Below are positions 52,511-62,048 of a DNA stretch of 64,000 nt, piece after piece (the first letter of the stretch is position 1; every line of letters starts with the position of its first letter). The DNA is taken from assembly GCF_950295315.1 (NCBI RefSeq), contig NC_080177.1:76333786-76397785 (forward strand), given 5' to 3'. The position numbers and the translations under genes were made by a program. This stretch comes from Erinaceus europaeus. Its lineage: Eukaryota > Chordata > Mammalia > Eulipotyphla > Erinaceidae. The notes under the pieces were generated by a model. That model searched no databases. It saw only the letters and a list, made by a program, of their open reading frames with translations, and was not told the DNA's origin.

Positions 52511-53050
52511 CAACATAAGATTTTTTTCCACCCACACATCTTTTTCTTCTACTTCAGACACCTCCAAACTATTAAAATTTAATCTCCTCCCTTCCTTCCT
52601 ATCATCCACATGAGATGCATCAGGTCAAGGGGAGGTAGTAATTGGAGCCTCTTTGCTCCGATGGTGTAAGAAGCCGGACTGGGCTCTCACTGATGAGGCC
52701 TGTGACAATTTGAACATCAATATAAAGAATGAGCTAACAGATGAGAGCCCGTTTAATAAACTCGAAATGCATGAGTTCGTCGCAGTGACATAAATATTTA
52801 TCACTACCTTCTTTGAATGTCAACTAATAAGATGCAGATGGAAACGGAAATGGGAGGTCATCATTTGGCAACTTTGATAGGAGGGCTTGATTCAGGCAAG
52901 GAACACCCATGGCTGCTGGAACTAATTGTTATAGGAGATCAACCATAGGCCAATAAAAATTAATAATTACTTGTGTGGAAGTCTATGAGGTCTCCAGACC
53001 CCATCTTGCAAAAAGCAAGAAGCTTCCAGATGCAAGTTGGACAATTAAGA
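52511..53050. other. Repeat-free, candidate conserved non-coding element
   Basis: No repeat or exon seen. TAAT-core sites are dense ('CGTTTAATAAACTCG', 'AAAATTAATAATTACTTG', 'GAACTAATTG'), with kept CpGs ('CTCGAAATGCATGAGTTCGTCGCAG'). Composition resembles vertebrate developmental enhancers; inference only. Confidence 0.4.
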
Positions 53051-53075
53051 GGTGTTTAAAAAAAAAAAAAAAAAG

Positions 53076-53363
53076 GAGTCAGGTTAGGTCAGTAGTGCAA
53101 CAGGTTAAGCGCACGTGTCGCAAAGTGCAAGGACCGGCATAAGGATCCTGGTTCGAGCCCCCGGCTCCCCACCTGCAGAGGAGTCGCTTCACAGGCAGTG
53201 AAGGAGGTTTTCAGGTGTCTTTCTCTCCCCGTCTCTGTCTTCCCCTCTACTCTCCATTTCTCTCTGTCCTATCTAACAATGATTACATCAACAACAACAA
53301 CAATAATAACTACAACAACAAGGGCAACAAAAGGGAAAATAAAAATAAAAAATAATAAATAAA
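53076..53363 (+). mobile_element. SINE-A1, short form
   Basis: Complete head to 'AACAAGGGCAACAAAAGGG' and AAATAAAAATAAA tail; no 3' module. An A17 run directly precedes the head. Confidence 0.92.
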
Positions 53364-53639
53364 TCCAGGAAGGACACAAAGGACAGGATGAAAAGTGACA
53401 GAGCTTGTGGTCAGTCGTGTCCTGCCAAGGACAACCATCTTGTCTCACACCTGCCACACTCACGAAAGACAAAGCCCAAGAAGAACCTATCACCTGGCTT
53501 ATTAATGGGAGCAATGTCCACTTGTACACAACCACGTGTGGGACAGACTTAGAAGAGATAAGTGGACAGAAGTGACCCCAGCTTCATTATAGTACCACTG
53601 TAAAAAAAACTGCATCGTGGTTTTTGCCCTTTCCATGGG

Positions 53640-53849
53640 TTTTTCTTTATTATTTTTTTATTGGATAGAGACAGGGAGAAATTGAAAGGGGAGGAGCTTG
53701 ATAGAGAGGGAGAAAGACAGGGAGATACCTGCAGACCCGCTCCACCGCTCATGAAGCTTTCCCCTGCAGGTGGGGAGCCAGGGCTTGAACCCGAGTCCTT
53801 GCACACTACAGTGTGTGTTCTTATCCAGATGTGCCACCGCCTGGGCCCT
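53640..53849 (-). mobile_element. SINE-A2
   Basis: Minus strand: 'TTTTTATTGGATAGAGACAGG', 'AGATACCTGCAGACCCGCTCCACC', head ending 'GTGCCACCGCCTGGGCCC'. Confidence 0.9.
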
Positions 53850-54058
53850 CTGGGGGTATTTCTGAATCTAGTATAGGTCAGCACATGAGTATACAAGGAC
53901 ACTGTGTCCGTCAGTCATGTAATCTTAAACTCATCGGGAAATTTTGCCTCGTCGTCTCAGAATCTGTACCAAGAGCTTGTTTCCCTTCTGAGGAGTGAGC
54001 CCTCTCGTTGTTGCTGAATAGCATTGCGTACTGACACGGCAATAAAACTCTCTGCTTC

Positions 54059-54363
54059 TGGGAGTCGGGCAGTAGCGCAGCGGGTTAAGCGCAGGTGGCG
54101 CAAAGCACAAGGACCGGCATAAGGATCTCAGTTCGAGCCCCGGCTCCCCACCTGCAGGGGAATCACTTCAAAGGCGGTGAAGCAGGTCTGCAGGTGTCTG
54201 TCTTTCTCTCCTCCTCTCTGTCTTCCCCTCCTCTCTCCATTTCTCTCTGTCCTATCCAACAATGACAACAACAATAATAATAACTACAACAATAAAACAA
54301 CAAGGGCAACAAAAGGGAATAAAATTAAAAAATTTTTTTAAAAAATAATAAAATAAATAAAAT
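54059..54363 (+). mobile_element. SINE-A1, short form with 14-bp TSD
   Basis: TSD AAACTCTCTGCTTC at 54045-54058 and 54364-54377. Head close to family consensus ('GGGAGTCGGGCAGTAGCGCAGC'). Confidence 0.95.
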
Positions 54364-54713
54364 AAACTCTCTGCTTCAAACTTGGGTGTGTTAGTCTCCA
54401 ATTCTTTGCACACTGCCTGCCACAAGACCCAAAGTGGCTGTGGCTCTGTCTCATGCATAGACTGTAAGAGCATGAGTGAAGCACCCGACGACGCAGTACA
54501 CTGTCTCAGAGCAGTTCCTCACAACATGCTGCTTAAAGCTATAGGGAAAGGAGTAACTTTGCAGTCGGGAGCTCTGGATCAAGGTTGGCGTGACTATTCA
54601 TAGAACAGCTGGAAGTCATGTACCACCTAATAAAGTGTCACGGGACAAAAATATATACTATCTGTGATACTACTGCAGCACAAATACATACAGTCATGGG
54701 AAAATAGAGACTG

Positions 54714-54918
54714 AGGTCAGGCAGTGACATGCCTGGTTAAGCACACACACTACAATACGCAAGGACTCAGGTTCAAGCCCCTGATCCCCACATGCAGTGG
54801 AAAAGCTTCACAAGTGATGAACCAAGTCTGCAGGTGTCTGTCTTTTTCTCCTTCTAACTCCCGCTTTGTTCTCAATCTCTGTCTCTATCCAATAATAAAG
54901 GAAGGAAGGAAGGAAAAG

Positions 54919-54964
<46 letters not shown>

Positions 54965-55045
54965 GAAGAGAGAGAGAGAGAGAAAGAAAGAGAGAAAGAA
55001 AGAGAGGGAGGGAAGGAAATCAAATAAAAAAATTTTTTAAAAAGT
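54714..55045 (+). mobile_element. SINE-A2 with (AAAG)n tail
   Basis: Head 'GGTCAGGCAGTGACATGCCTGG' to 'ATCCAATAATAAAGG', then GGAA/AAAG/GAGA repeats at about 54899-55018. Confidence 0.88.
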
Positions 55046-55476
55046 AGTATCAGCACTACTAACTTGCAAACACTGCCACCTGACCACTATCACCCACTGT
55101 TTTCTTATCCATTGTTATCAGCACTGTCTCTCTCTGAACAAATATTTCCGAATGCAGCCTGTCTGTAGGGCACTGTACTGGGTAATGATTCGGCCTGAGC
55201 ACAGAGATGCAGCCTGAGGCAGAACTTCTTTAGATCCCACGGCATGCTGGTGATGAAGAACGTTAAGTCTTTTCCTGAATTGTAAAGTCTGTGTGTTCAA
55301 GAAAGAGTAAGTGCAGAAACCCCCCTCCTACCCCCAACCCCATTCCAGAGCTGTCCTGTGGGTTCTATGAATCAGGCAACATTTCTTCCAGTTGCATTAC
55401 TTTCAGGGGACACTTTGTCATTCTTAAATTCAACTATCCCAATGGCCCAAAAATTGTTATTGAAAAAGGAAAGACC
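55046..55476. other. No gene or clear repeat
   Basis: Unique sequence; 55130-55200 might be a faint L2 relic. Confidence 0.35.
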
Positions 55477-55770
55477 AGGGGCCAGGCAGTGGCACACCTG
55501 GTTAAGTGCACACATTACAAAGTTCAAACCCCTGGTCTCCACCTACTGGGGAAAGCTTCACAAGTGGTGAACAGGGCTGCAGGTATCTCTCTGTCTCTTT
55601 CCCTATCTCCATCTCCCCTTCCCAATTTCCCTTTGTCTCTACTCAATAATAAAGAAAAATATATTGTGAGTGGTGAAGCAGAGCTGTAGGTGTGTCTCTC
55701 TCCCCCTTTACCTTCCTCTTCCCTCTAGATTTCTGGCTGTCTCTATCCAATAAATAAAGATAATAGAAAA
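55477..55770 (+). mobile_element. SINE-A2 followed by a headless SINE-A2
   Basis: First unit 55477-55660 to 'ACTCAATAATAAAG'. The second starts inside the core at 'GTGAGTGGTGAAGCAGAGC' (55666) and ends 'CCAATAAATAAAGATAA'. Same orientation, like a tandem partial dimer. Confidence 0.88.
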
Positions 55771-55784
55771 AGTTCAGTAAATGA

Positions 55785-55910
55785 CTTGGTGGCAAGTGAA
55801 GAGTGTTTTGCGGACACCTATCACGGGTGTGAGAGATTGTCACTAGTGAGAAATTGTACCCATGTGTCAGCAGACACTGTAAACCATTAACCCCCAATAA
55901 AAATGTTAAA
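55785..55910 (+). mobile_element. L1 3' end
   Basis: 'AGAAATTGTACCCATGTGTCAGCAG', 'CACTGTAAACCATTAACCCCCAATAAAAATG'. A purine-rich tail continues to about 55975. Confidence 0.7.
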
Positions 55911-56073
55911 GGAGGGGAAAGGAAAGAAGGGAAAGAGAAGGGAAGTGAAAAGATGGAGAGAGGGAAAAGGAAGGGGGAATCTAATTTATCCATGTTCATG
56001 GAAACAAGAGGTCGCATTCACAGTGATAACTCATCACTTCACAAGTCATTGACTTTAAAGAAAAAAAAAACAC

Positions 56074-56426
56074 GGGGGTCGGGCGGTGGGACAGTGGGTT
56101 AAGTGCATGGGGCGCAAAGTGCAAGGACCGGTGGAAGGATCCCGGTTCGAGCCCCCGGCTCCCCACCCGCAGGGGAGTCGCTTCACAGGCGGTGAAGCAG
56201 GTCTGCAGGTGTCTATCTTTCTTTCCCCCTCCCTGTCTTCCCCTCCTCTCTCCATTTCTCTCTGTCCTATCCAACAACAACAACATCAACAATGGAAATG
56301 ATAATAACCACAACGAGGCTACAACAACAAGGGCAACAAAAGGGGGGGGAAATGGCCTCCAGGAGCGGTGGATTCATGGTGCAGGCACCAGCCCAGCAAT
56401 AACCCTGGAGGAAAAAAAAAAAAAAA
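56074..56426 (+). mobile_element. SINE-A1 with 3' module, near consensus
   Basis: 'GGGGGTCGGGCGGTGGGACAGTGGG' head, 'GGATCCCGGTTCGAGCCCCC' B-box region, full core, 'GGCCTCCAGGAGCGGTGG..AACCCTGGAGG' module and A-tail. Among the best preserved copies. Confidence 0.95.
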
Positions 56427-57364
56427 ACACAACTAATCAGATCAGTAAATTCCTCAAAACCCTTTTTCAGTCATTTGTGTGCCTGCATATACCTGTACAC
56501 AGCTGTGAGTCTCTCTTCAAAGAGTATTTCAAGCCATTCCCATTATTAGTGCTAGTTTATATTTGCTTTGCATCAAACCTTCATGACTAGAATCTGGTCC
56601 ATTTGCCTGGCTTCCACCCAAGGAGATGGGCTAAGGCTCACTTCTCAACCATCTCAGCCCATCACTACAAGTCTAGTACGCCTGCCTCCAGACTGAACAT
56701 TTACTTGACAGGCAGGAGTTCAGTTCTCTTGGCTGATTCTCTCTGAATCACTTCATTTCTGTACACATTTAAGACAGCATTCTGCATACCAAGCATCCAT
56801 GCTGAGTGGACCAGCATGCTCAAACCAAATAAGACACCCCACCACACACACTGGCATCTAAAGAAGGCATCACTGTTCAGAGGGTAGGGGGTGAGAGTGT
56901 TTTGTTGCAGTTTCCAACTGGAGACCAATTTTATGTTTTCTGTGAAAGCGGTAGTCATCCTACCTATGCCAGTCCTGATGAGTCTGGCAGAAGCCAACTC
57001 TCTGCAGTTTCAAGCTCCCTCGTGTTGTTCAAAGACTCGCAGCTGTGTGTTTAGAGTGATTGGGTGGGACCTTAGAGTTCATAGATGCACTCAGCAAATA
57101 ATGTGTTGTTTTAGTTGTATCAACTTTTACAAAGGTAATGCTCTCCAGGTGCTTCCTCCCCTGGAGTAATTAGCTTGGCTGAACATATTCTGTCTCAGGA
57201 CACCACTGTATAAAGTATGCGGGATTAGTCCCTTCAGGGCTGTTATATTTTATAATTTAGGTCAGAATTTCATTATCTGGGATTGATGCAGATACTTACT
57301 CAATGTATGATACAATGTATCACCAAATCCTCTTAACTATGTGATGAAACTGTTATTGTTTGTC
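56427..57364. other. About 0.9 kb unique sequence
   Basis: No repeat recognised. A minus-strand frame at 56701-56997 (98 codons, with 'WWGVLFGLSMLV') matches no protein I know and lacks splice or promoter support; I do not call it a gene. Confidence 0.4.
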
Positions 57365-57545
57365 TACACTACAATCCACTGTTCCCGAAGGCCATCTTTA
57401 CCGTTGTTGTTGTTGTTGTTGTTATTGTTGTTGCTGGATAGGACAGACAGAAATTGAGAGAGGAGGGGAAGACAGAGAGGAGGAAAGGCAGACACCTGCA
57501 GACCTGCTTCACCGCTTGTGAATTCGCTGTGCTACCATTCGCGCG
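57365..57545 (-). mobile_element. SINE-A1 with head deletion, next to (CA)n
   Basis: Module remnant 'CACTACAATCCACTGTTCCCGAAGGCC', (GTT)n expansion at 57401-57430, core 'CACCTGCAGACCTGCTTCACCGC', then a jump to 'CGCTGTGCTACC' of the head. CGCGCATGCGCACACACA follows. Confidence 0.82.
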
Positions 57546-57594
57546 CATGCGCACACACACACACACCCTCGTCTACTGGTTTTTTAAGTATCAG

Positions 57595-57685
57595 AGGCAG
57601 TTCTAAAATCATTCTATCCTCTCATTTAACCTTCAGAATAAGCCTATGAAATGGACATTATTATCTGCCTTCTGAAGAGTATCAA
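57595..57685 (+). mobile_element. MIR fragment
   Basis: 'CATTCTATCCTCTCATTTAACCTTC', 'AATAAGCCTATGAAATGGACATTATTATCTGCC' match the MIR core. Confidence 0.65.
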
Positions 57686-58034
57686 AGTATATCTCTGGTT
57701 ATACTGACAGTTGTTTTCTATTATAGTCACCTATAATTTTTATTTATTAAAATGTTTTTATTAAAGAAATAGAACTTTGCATTCTTAGTTTTAATGACAG
57801 CTAAAATAAGGGATGATAAAATATACACTAATCAGTAAAAAAAAACAGAAGAAAACTAGATAATGTCATCTCTTCCTTGTAAAATTTGTATGGTTCATAT
57901 AAACATGTTGCTTTATTAAGAATATACAATAAAGTCAGCATTTTAATTGGAAAAGAGAATGGATTTCATTTTTATTCATTTCATTTGTCTGTCTTATAAC
58001 TGTTTTGTGCCTTTTGTGTTTATATTTATAATTA
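57686..58034. other. No feature recognised
   Basis: AT-rich unique sequence. Confidence 0.4.
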
Positions 58035-58138
58035 AAATGTGGGGGGTTTGTTATATGGAAAACAGAAATGTTATGCATGTACAAACTATTGTATTTACTG
58101 TCAACTGTAAAACATTAATCCCCCAATAAAGAAATTTT
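58035..58138 (+). mobile_element. L1 3' end
   Basis: 'TATGGAAAACAGAAATGTTATGCATGTAC', 'ACTATTGTATTTACTGTCAACTG', 'CATTAATCCCCCAATAAAG'. Confidence 0.88.
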
Positions 58139-58149
58139 TAATGTGTTTT

Positions 58150-58390
58150 TTTTTCTAGCTCTAGTATCACTTTATTGAAGGGACGCTGATTTACAGGATT
58201 GTTGTAGTCATCAGGGGACATTTCCACATTTCCCCAAGGTAGGTGTCAGTATACCTCACCCTCCACCACACCATCATCCTGCTCCACCAGAGGTATTTAG
58301 GTCTCCAGACTCCTCCCTTTCTGGTCTGAGTGCCCTGGTCTGCTTCAGTAGATCATAGCCAAATTGTATTGTTTCGATAAAGAATTTTCT
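58150..58390 (-). mobile_element. Possible L1 3' UTR, diverged
   Basis: 'CACTTTATTGAAGGGACGCTGATTTACAGG' and 'CACCCTCCACCACACCATCATCCTGCTCC' follow the layout of the minus-strand L1 ends here. Confidence 0.45.
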
Positions 58391-58399
58391 TATAGAGTT

Positions 58400-58605
58400 G
58401 GGGCCAGGCAGTGGGGCACCTGGTTAAATGCTCACATTACAGAGCATAAGGCCCCAGGTTCAGGCCCCTGGTCCCCACGTGTAGGGGGGAAGCTTCATGA
58501 GTGGTGAAGTAGGGCTGCAGGTGTCTGTCTGTCTCTCTCCCTCTCTATTACCCACCCTCTCACTTCTATCTCTATCCAATAAATAAAAATAAACAAAAAG
58601 TTTTT
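58400..58605 (+). mobile_element. SINE-A2
   Basis: 'GGGGCCAGGCAGTGGGGCACCTGG', 'CCAGGTTCAGGCCCC', 'ATCCAATAAATAAAAATAA'. Confidence 0.9.
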
Positions 58606-59061
58606 TAAAAATTTAAAATAATAATGGAGTTAATATTTTGATAAGATCGCTCTGAAGCTATTATTAAACTTCAACATTAAAAGAATCGCAAATCCCCCTC
58701 CTCCTAGCAAACACAAGACAGACAGAAGACAGGCTTCCATCTAGGAAGGCTGAGCTGCGGAGCTCTGTCCACCCAGAGCAATCAAGGGCAGCGCTGAGGC
58801 ATGATTAAAAGAAAGGCATAGAGATCTCTGTGTACTGAACAGAGGTCTGCAGCCTCTCCCTCTCCCTCTCTCCCTCTCTCCCTCTCTCTCTCTCTCTCCC
58901 TCTCTCCCTCTCTTTCTCCCTCACTCCCTCCTTCCATCCACTGTGAGTGCAGGTTTTTATCTCTCTAGAAGGAGGCCAGTGAATTCTTCTTTGTGGAAAG
59001 TAACCACTCAAAAAATAAAAATAAAAAAACTCTGATACTAGCTATTTTATTCTATTTTTTA
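58606..59061. other. Unique sequence with a (CTCCCT)n tract
   Basis: A pyrimidine repeat fills about 58853-58932. The rest is unassigned. Confidence 0.5.
58853..58932. repeat. (CTCTCC)n pyrimidine repeat
   Basis: Almost pure C/T over 80 bp. Confidence 0.93.
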
Positions 59062-59269
59062 AACTTATTGTCTTTATTTATTGGATAAAGACAGCCATGA
59101 ATCAAGAGGAAGGGATAGATAGAGAGGAGGAGAGGCAGAGAAACACCTGCAGCCACTGCTTCGCCACTCATGAAGCCTTCCCTCTGCAGGTGGGGACCGG
59201 GGACTTGAACCCAGGATCCTTGAGTATTATTACATGGGCACTCAACCAGATACACTACCACCCAGCCAA
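59062..59269 (-). mobile_element. SINE-A2
   Basis: Minus strand: 'TTTATTGGATAAAGACAGCC', 'CACCTGCAGCCACTGCTTCGCCACTC', head ending 'CACTACCACCCAGCC'. Confidence 0.9.
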
Positions 59270-59348
59270 GATATTACTTTTGCTGTTCTGTCTATATTTA
59301 TGTATGTGCTTGCAGATAGATGATAGATTCTGTTAATATTCAGTCTGA

Positions 59349-59432
59349 ATTTTATATTAATGTTTCTGTACACACACAGATACATTCATTTTATATTAAT
59401 GTTTCTGTATGTACACAAATAATTCATATTCC
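59349..59432. repeat. Imperfect direct duplication, about 42 bp
   Basis: 'TTATATTAATGTTTCTGTA' followed by an ACACA-type segment and ATTCAT occurs twice (about 59349 and 59391). Confidence 0.8.
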
Positions 59433-59464
59433 CTGAAGGCTACATTTGTATCCTATTCGTATTT

Positions 59465-59796
59465 TTTTCCTCCAGGATTATTGCTGGGGCTCAGTGCCTG
59501 CACTAAAATCCACTGCTCCTGGAGGCCATTTTTTGCCCTTTTGTTACCCTTGTTCTTTATCAGTGCTGTTGTTACTATTATTTTTGTCATTATTGTTGGA
59601 TAGGACAGAGAGAAATGGAGAGAAGAGGGGAAGACAGAGAGGGGGAGAGAAAGATAGACACCTGCAGACCTGCTTCACCGCCCGTGAAGCGACTCCCCTG
59701 CAGGTGGGGAGCCAGGGGCTCAAACTGGGATCCTTATGCCGGTCCTTGTGCTTTGCGCCATGTGCGCTTAACCTGCTGCACTACCGCCTGGCCTCC
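59465..59796 (-). mobile_element. SINE-A1 with 3' module and TSD
   Basis: CCTATTC(G/A)TATTT at 59452-59464 and 59797-59809. Module at left, full body, core and head. Confidence 0.93.
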
Positions 59797-59859
59797 CCTA
59801 TTCATATTTCTACCCCTCAATGCTTTTCATGTATTAAATTCTCAGTATTTTTATTAATT

Positions 59860-60545
59860 TATTTGTAAAACAGAAATATTGACAAGACCATAGGATAAGA
59901 GGGGTACAATCCCACACAGTTCCCACCACCAGAGTTCCATATCCCATCCCTTCCCTTGAAAGCTTTCCTACTCTTTTTTTTAATTGGCGGATTAATGTTT
60001 TACATTCAACAGGAAATATAATAGCTTATAAATGCATTAACATTTCTCAGTTTTCCACATAACAATACAACCCCCACTAGGTCCTCTGTCATCCTTCTTG
60101 GATCTGTACTCTTCCCCCACCCACCCCAGAGTCTTTTACTTTGGTGCAATACACCAACTCCAGTTCAGGTTCTACTTGTGTTTTCTCTTCTGCTTTTGTT
60201 TTTCAACTTCTGCCTGAGAGTGAGATCATCCCATATTCATCCTTCTGTTTCTGACTTATTTCACTTAACATGATTTCTTCGAGCTCCATCCAAGATGGGT
60301 GAAGTCACCGTTTTTAATAGCTGAGTAGTATTCCATTGTGTATATATACCACAACTTGCTCAGCCACTCATCTGTTGTTAGACACCTGGGTTGAAAGTTT
60401 TCCTATTCTTTATCCCTCTGGGAGTATGGACCCAGGATCATTATGGGGTGCAGAAGGTGGAAGGCCTGGCTTCTGTAATTGCTTCTCCACGGGACATGGG
60501 CATTGGCAGGTCAATCCATACTCCTAGCCTGTCTCTCTCTTGATT
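59860..60545 (-). mobile_element. Retroposon X split by L1
   Basis: X pieces 59860-59976 ('ACAAGACCATAGGATAAGAGGGG', 'CACCACCAGAGTTCC') and 60391-60545 ('TCTGGGAGTATGGACCCAGG', 'GCAGAAGGTGGAAGGCC'). Confidence 0.88.
59977..60390 (-). mobile_element. 5'-truncated L1 3' end inside X
   Basis: 414-bp L1 piece from 'CCTGGGT' (ORF2 C-terminal region) to the tail, flanked by a 21-bp direct repeat with two mismatches (59956-59976 and 60391-60411). It lands at nearly the same X position as the L1 at 33143-34024. Confidence 0.9.
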
Positions 60546-60559
60546 TAAAGAGAAAATTT

Positions 60560-60715
60560 TGGGCAGGGATAGATATAATGGTTATACAAAGAGACTCTCG
60601 TGCCTGAGGCTCCAAAGTCCCAGATGCAATCCCCCACACCACCATACACCAGAGCTGAGTAATGCTCTGGTAAAAAAAAGAGAGAGAGAAAGAGAAAGAG
60701 AGAGAGAGATAAATA
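60560..60715 (+). mobile_element. SINE-B with (GA)n tail
   Basis: 'GGGATAGATATAATGGTTATACAAAG', 'CATACACCAGAGCTGAGTAATGC', then AGAGAG repeats. Confidence 0.87.
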
Positions 60716-60925
60716 GGGGCCAGGTGGTGGCACACATGGTTGAACGCACATGTTATAGTGTGCAAGGACCTGGGTTCGAGCCCCCAGGCCCCACCTGCAG
60801 GGGGAAGCTTCACAAGTGGTGAAGCAGGGCTGCAGGTGTGTCTGTCTCTCTCCCTCTCTACCACCCCTTTCCCTCTTGATTTCTGGCTATCTCTACTCAA
60901 TAAATAAAGATAATAAAAAAATTTA
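60716..60925 (+). mobile_element. SINE-A2 abutting the SINE-B
   Basis: 'GGGGCCAGGTGGTGGCACACATGG' to 'CTCAATAAATAAAGATAATAAAAAA'; inserted directly after the GA tail. Confidence 0.92.
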
Positions 60926-61295
60926 CTTTCAAATAAAGAGAGAGAACTTCTAAGAATAGAATATTCACGACTGTGTATCCAGACCTAGAGTTTGGTTCTT
61001 AACTACCAAAAGTTGTTAGGTCACAGCTTAACTCCAACTAAAAGCCAAAGCAAAGTGGCTGAGCATGTGTCATGCCCACAGGGACCATGGAACCTGAGTC
61101 CCCTCACAGCCCCCAGAGTGGTGATCTGAAGTCCGTTCAGCATGTCCAGACTGCAGGTCATGAAGTTCACCCAGACTATAGTGCCTGTCTTCACAGACTG
61201 ATAGTTGATGAATGTGGATATAGTAGCTATATCCTGTAGCTACTTAGCAACAGAATGACCACCTTATAAAAACATCTGCATAAAGAACTTTGGTC
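60926..61295. other. No gene or clear repeat
   Basis: Unassigned unique sequence. Confidence 0.4.
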
Positions 61296-61297
61296 CA

Positions 61298-61515
61298 GGG
61301 GGCCAGGTTGTGGCACGCCAGATTAAGTGCACATAGTACCAAGCATAAGGACTCACGCAAGGATCCTGGTTCAAGCCCCCAACTCCCCATCTGCGGGGGA
61401 GGGGGGAGTCACTTCACAAGCGGTGAAGCAGGTCTGCAGGTGTCTGTCTTTCTCTCTCCCTCTCTATCTTCCCCTCCTCTCTCGATTTCTCTCTGTCCAA
61501 TCCAAAAATAAAAGT
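61298..61515 (+). mobile_element. SINE-A1, truncated body, inserted at an X end
   Basis: 'GGGGGCCAGGTTGTGGCACGCC' head, core with an extra GGGGGAGGGGGG, ends 'AATCCAAAAATAAAAG'. Imperfect 15-bp TSD AAGAA..TGGTCCA on both sides. Confidence 0.85.
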
Positions 61516-61690
61516 AAGAATTGTGGTCCATCCTCCCAGAAGGATAAAGAATAGGGAAGCTTCCAATGGGGGGGGCAGTGAAGGGGAACATGGAACTCTG
61601 GTGGTGAGAAATGTATGGAATTGTACCCCTGTTATCTTATAACCTTGTTAATCATTATTAAGTTACTAATAAAAATTTAAAAAAACATTT
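61516..61690 (+). mobile_element. Retroposon X, 3' end only
   Basis: 'GTGGTCCATCCTCCCAGAAGGATAAAGAATAGGG', 'GAACTCTGGTGGTGAG', 'CTTGTTAATCATTATTAAG', 'CTAATAAAAATTTAAAAAAA'. Confidence 0.88.
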
Positions 61691-61892
61691 GCAAGTATGT
61701 TAAAGTTTTTGAAATGTTTCTCATGATTCTTATTTTCCTCAGATAATAGTTCATGTATAAGGTGTCATTCTTGTAAAAGAAGTCGATGGAGTGATTTAGT
61801 ACAAAAATGTAGTGAAAGAAATCAGAAAAGTTGGAAAATGGGCTCTTTGAGCAGGAAAAAAAAAAAAACTTGAGTTCACATTTCAGGCTGAT

Positions 61893-62048
61893 CTTTTTTT
61901 TTCTTTTTCTTTTTTCTTTTTTCTTTTTTTCACCAGAGCACTACTCAGCTCTGGCCTATGGTGGTGCGGGGGATTGAACCTGGGACTTTGGAGCCTCAGG
62001 CATGAGAGTCTTTTTGCAAAACCATTATGCTGTCTACCCTCCGCCCAG
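61893..62048 (-). mobile_element. SINE-B with T-rich tail
   Basis: Minus strand: (TTTTTC)n tail, 'CACCAGAGCACTACTCAGCTCTGGCC', 'GGGGGATTGAACCTGGGACTTTGGAGCCTCAGGCATG', 'ACCATTATGCTGTCTACCC'. Confidence 0.9.

Larger units (their letters stand above)
53364..54440 (+). mobile_element. Probable LTR-type remnant carrying two SINEs
   Basis: 'GGCAATAAAACTCTCTGCTTC' at 54039-54058, continuing after a SINE as 'AAACTTGGGTGTGTTAGTCTCC', looks like an LTR polyadenylation signal and R/U5. The U3 side would extend left past the SINE at 53640. Termini and TSD were not found, so this is tentative. Confidence 0.4.

Noticed and set aside
54808..55056. Long Phe/Leu/Ser 'membrane-like' peptide
   Set aside because: Translation of the (AAAG)n microsatellite tail of a SINE on the opposite strand.
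56701..56997. 98-codon minus-strand frame with hydrophobic segment
   Set aside because: No recognised homology, no supporting splice sites or codon bias. Frames of this length are expected by chance here.
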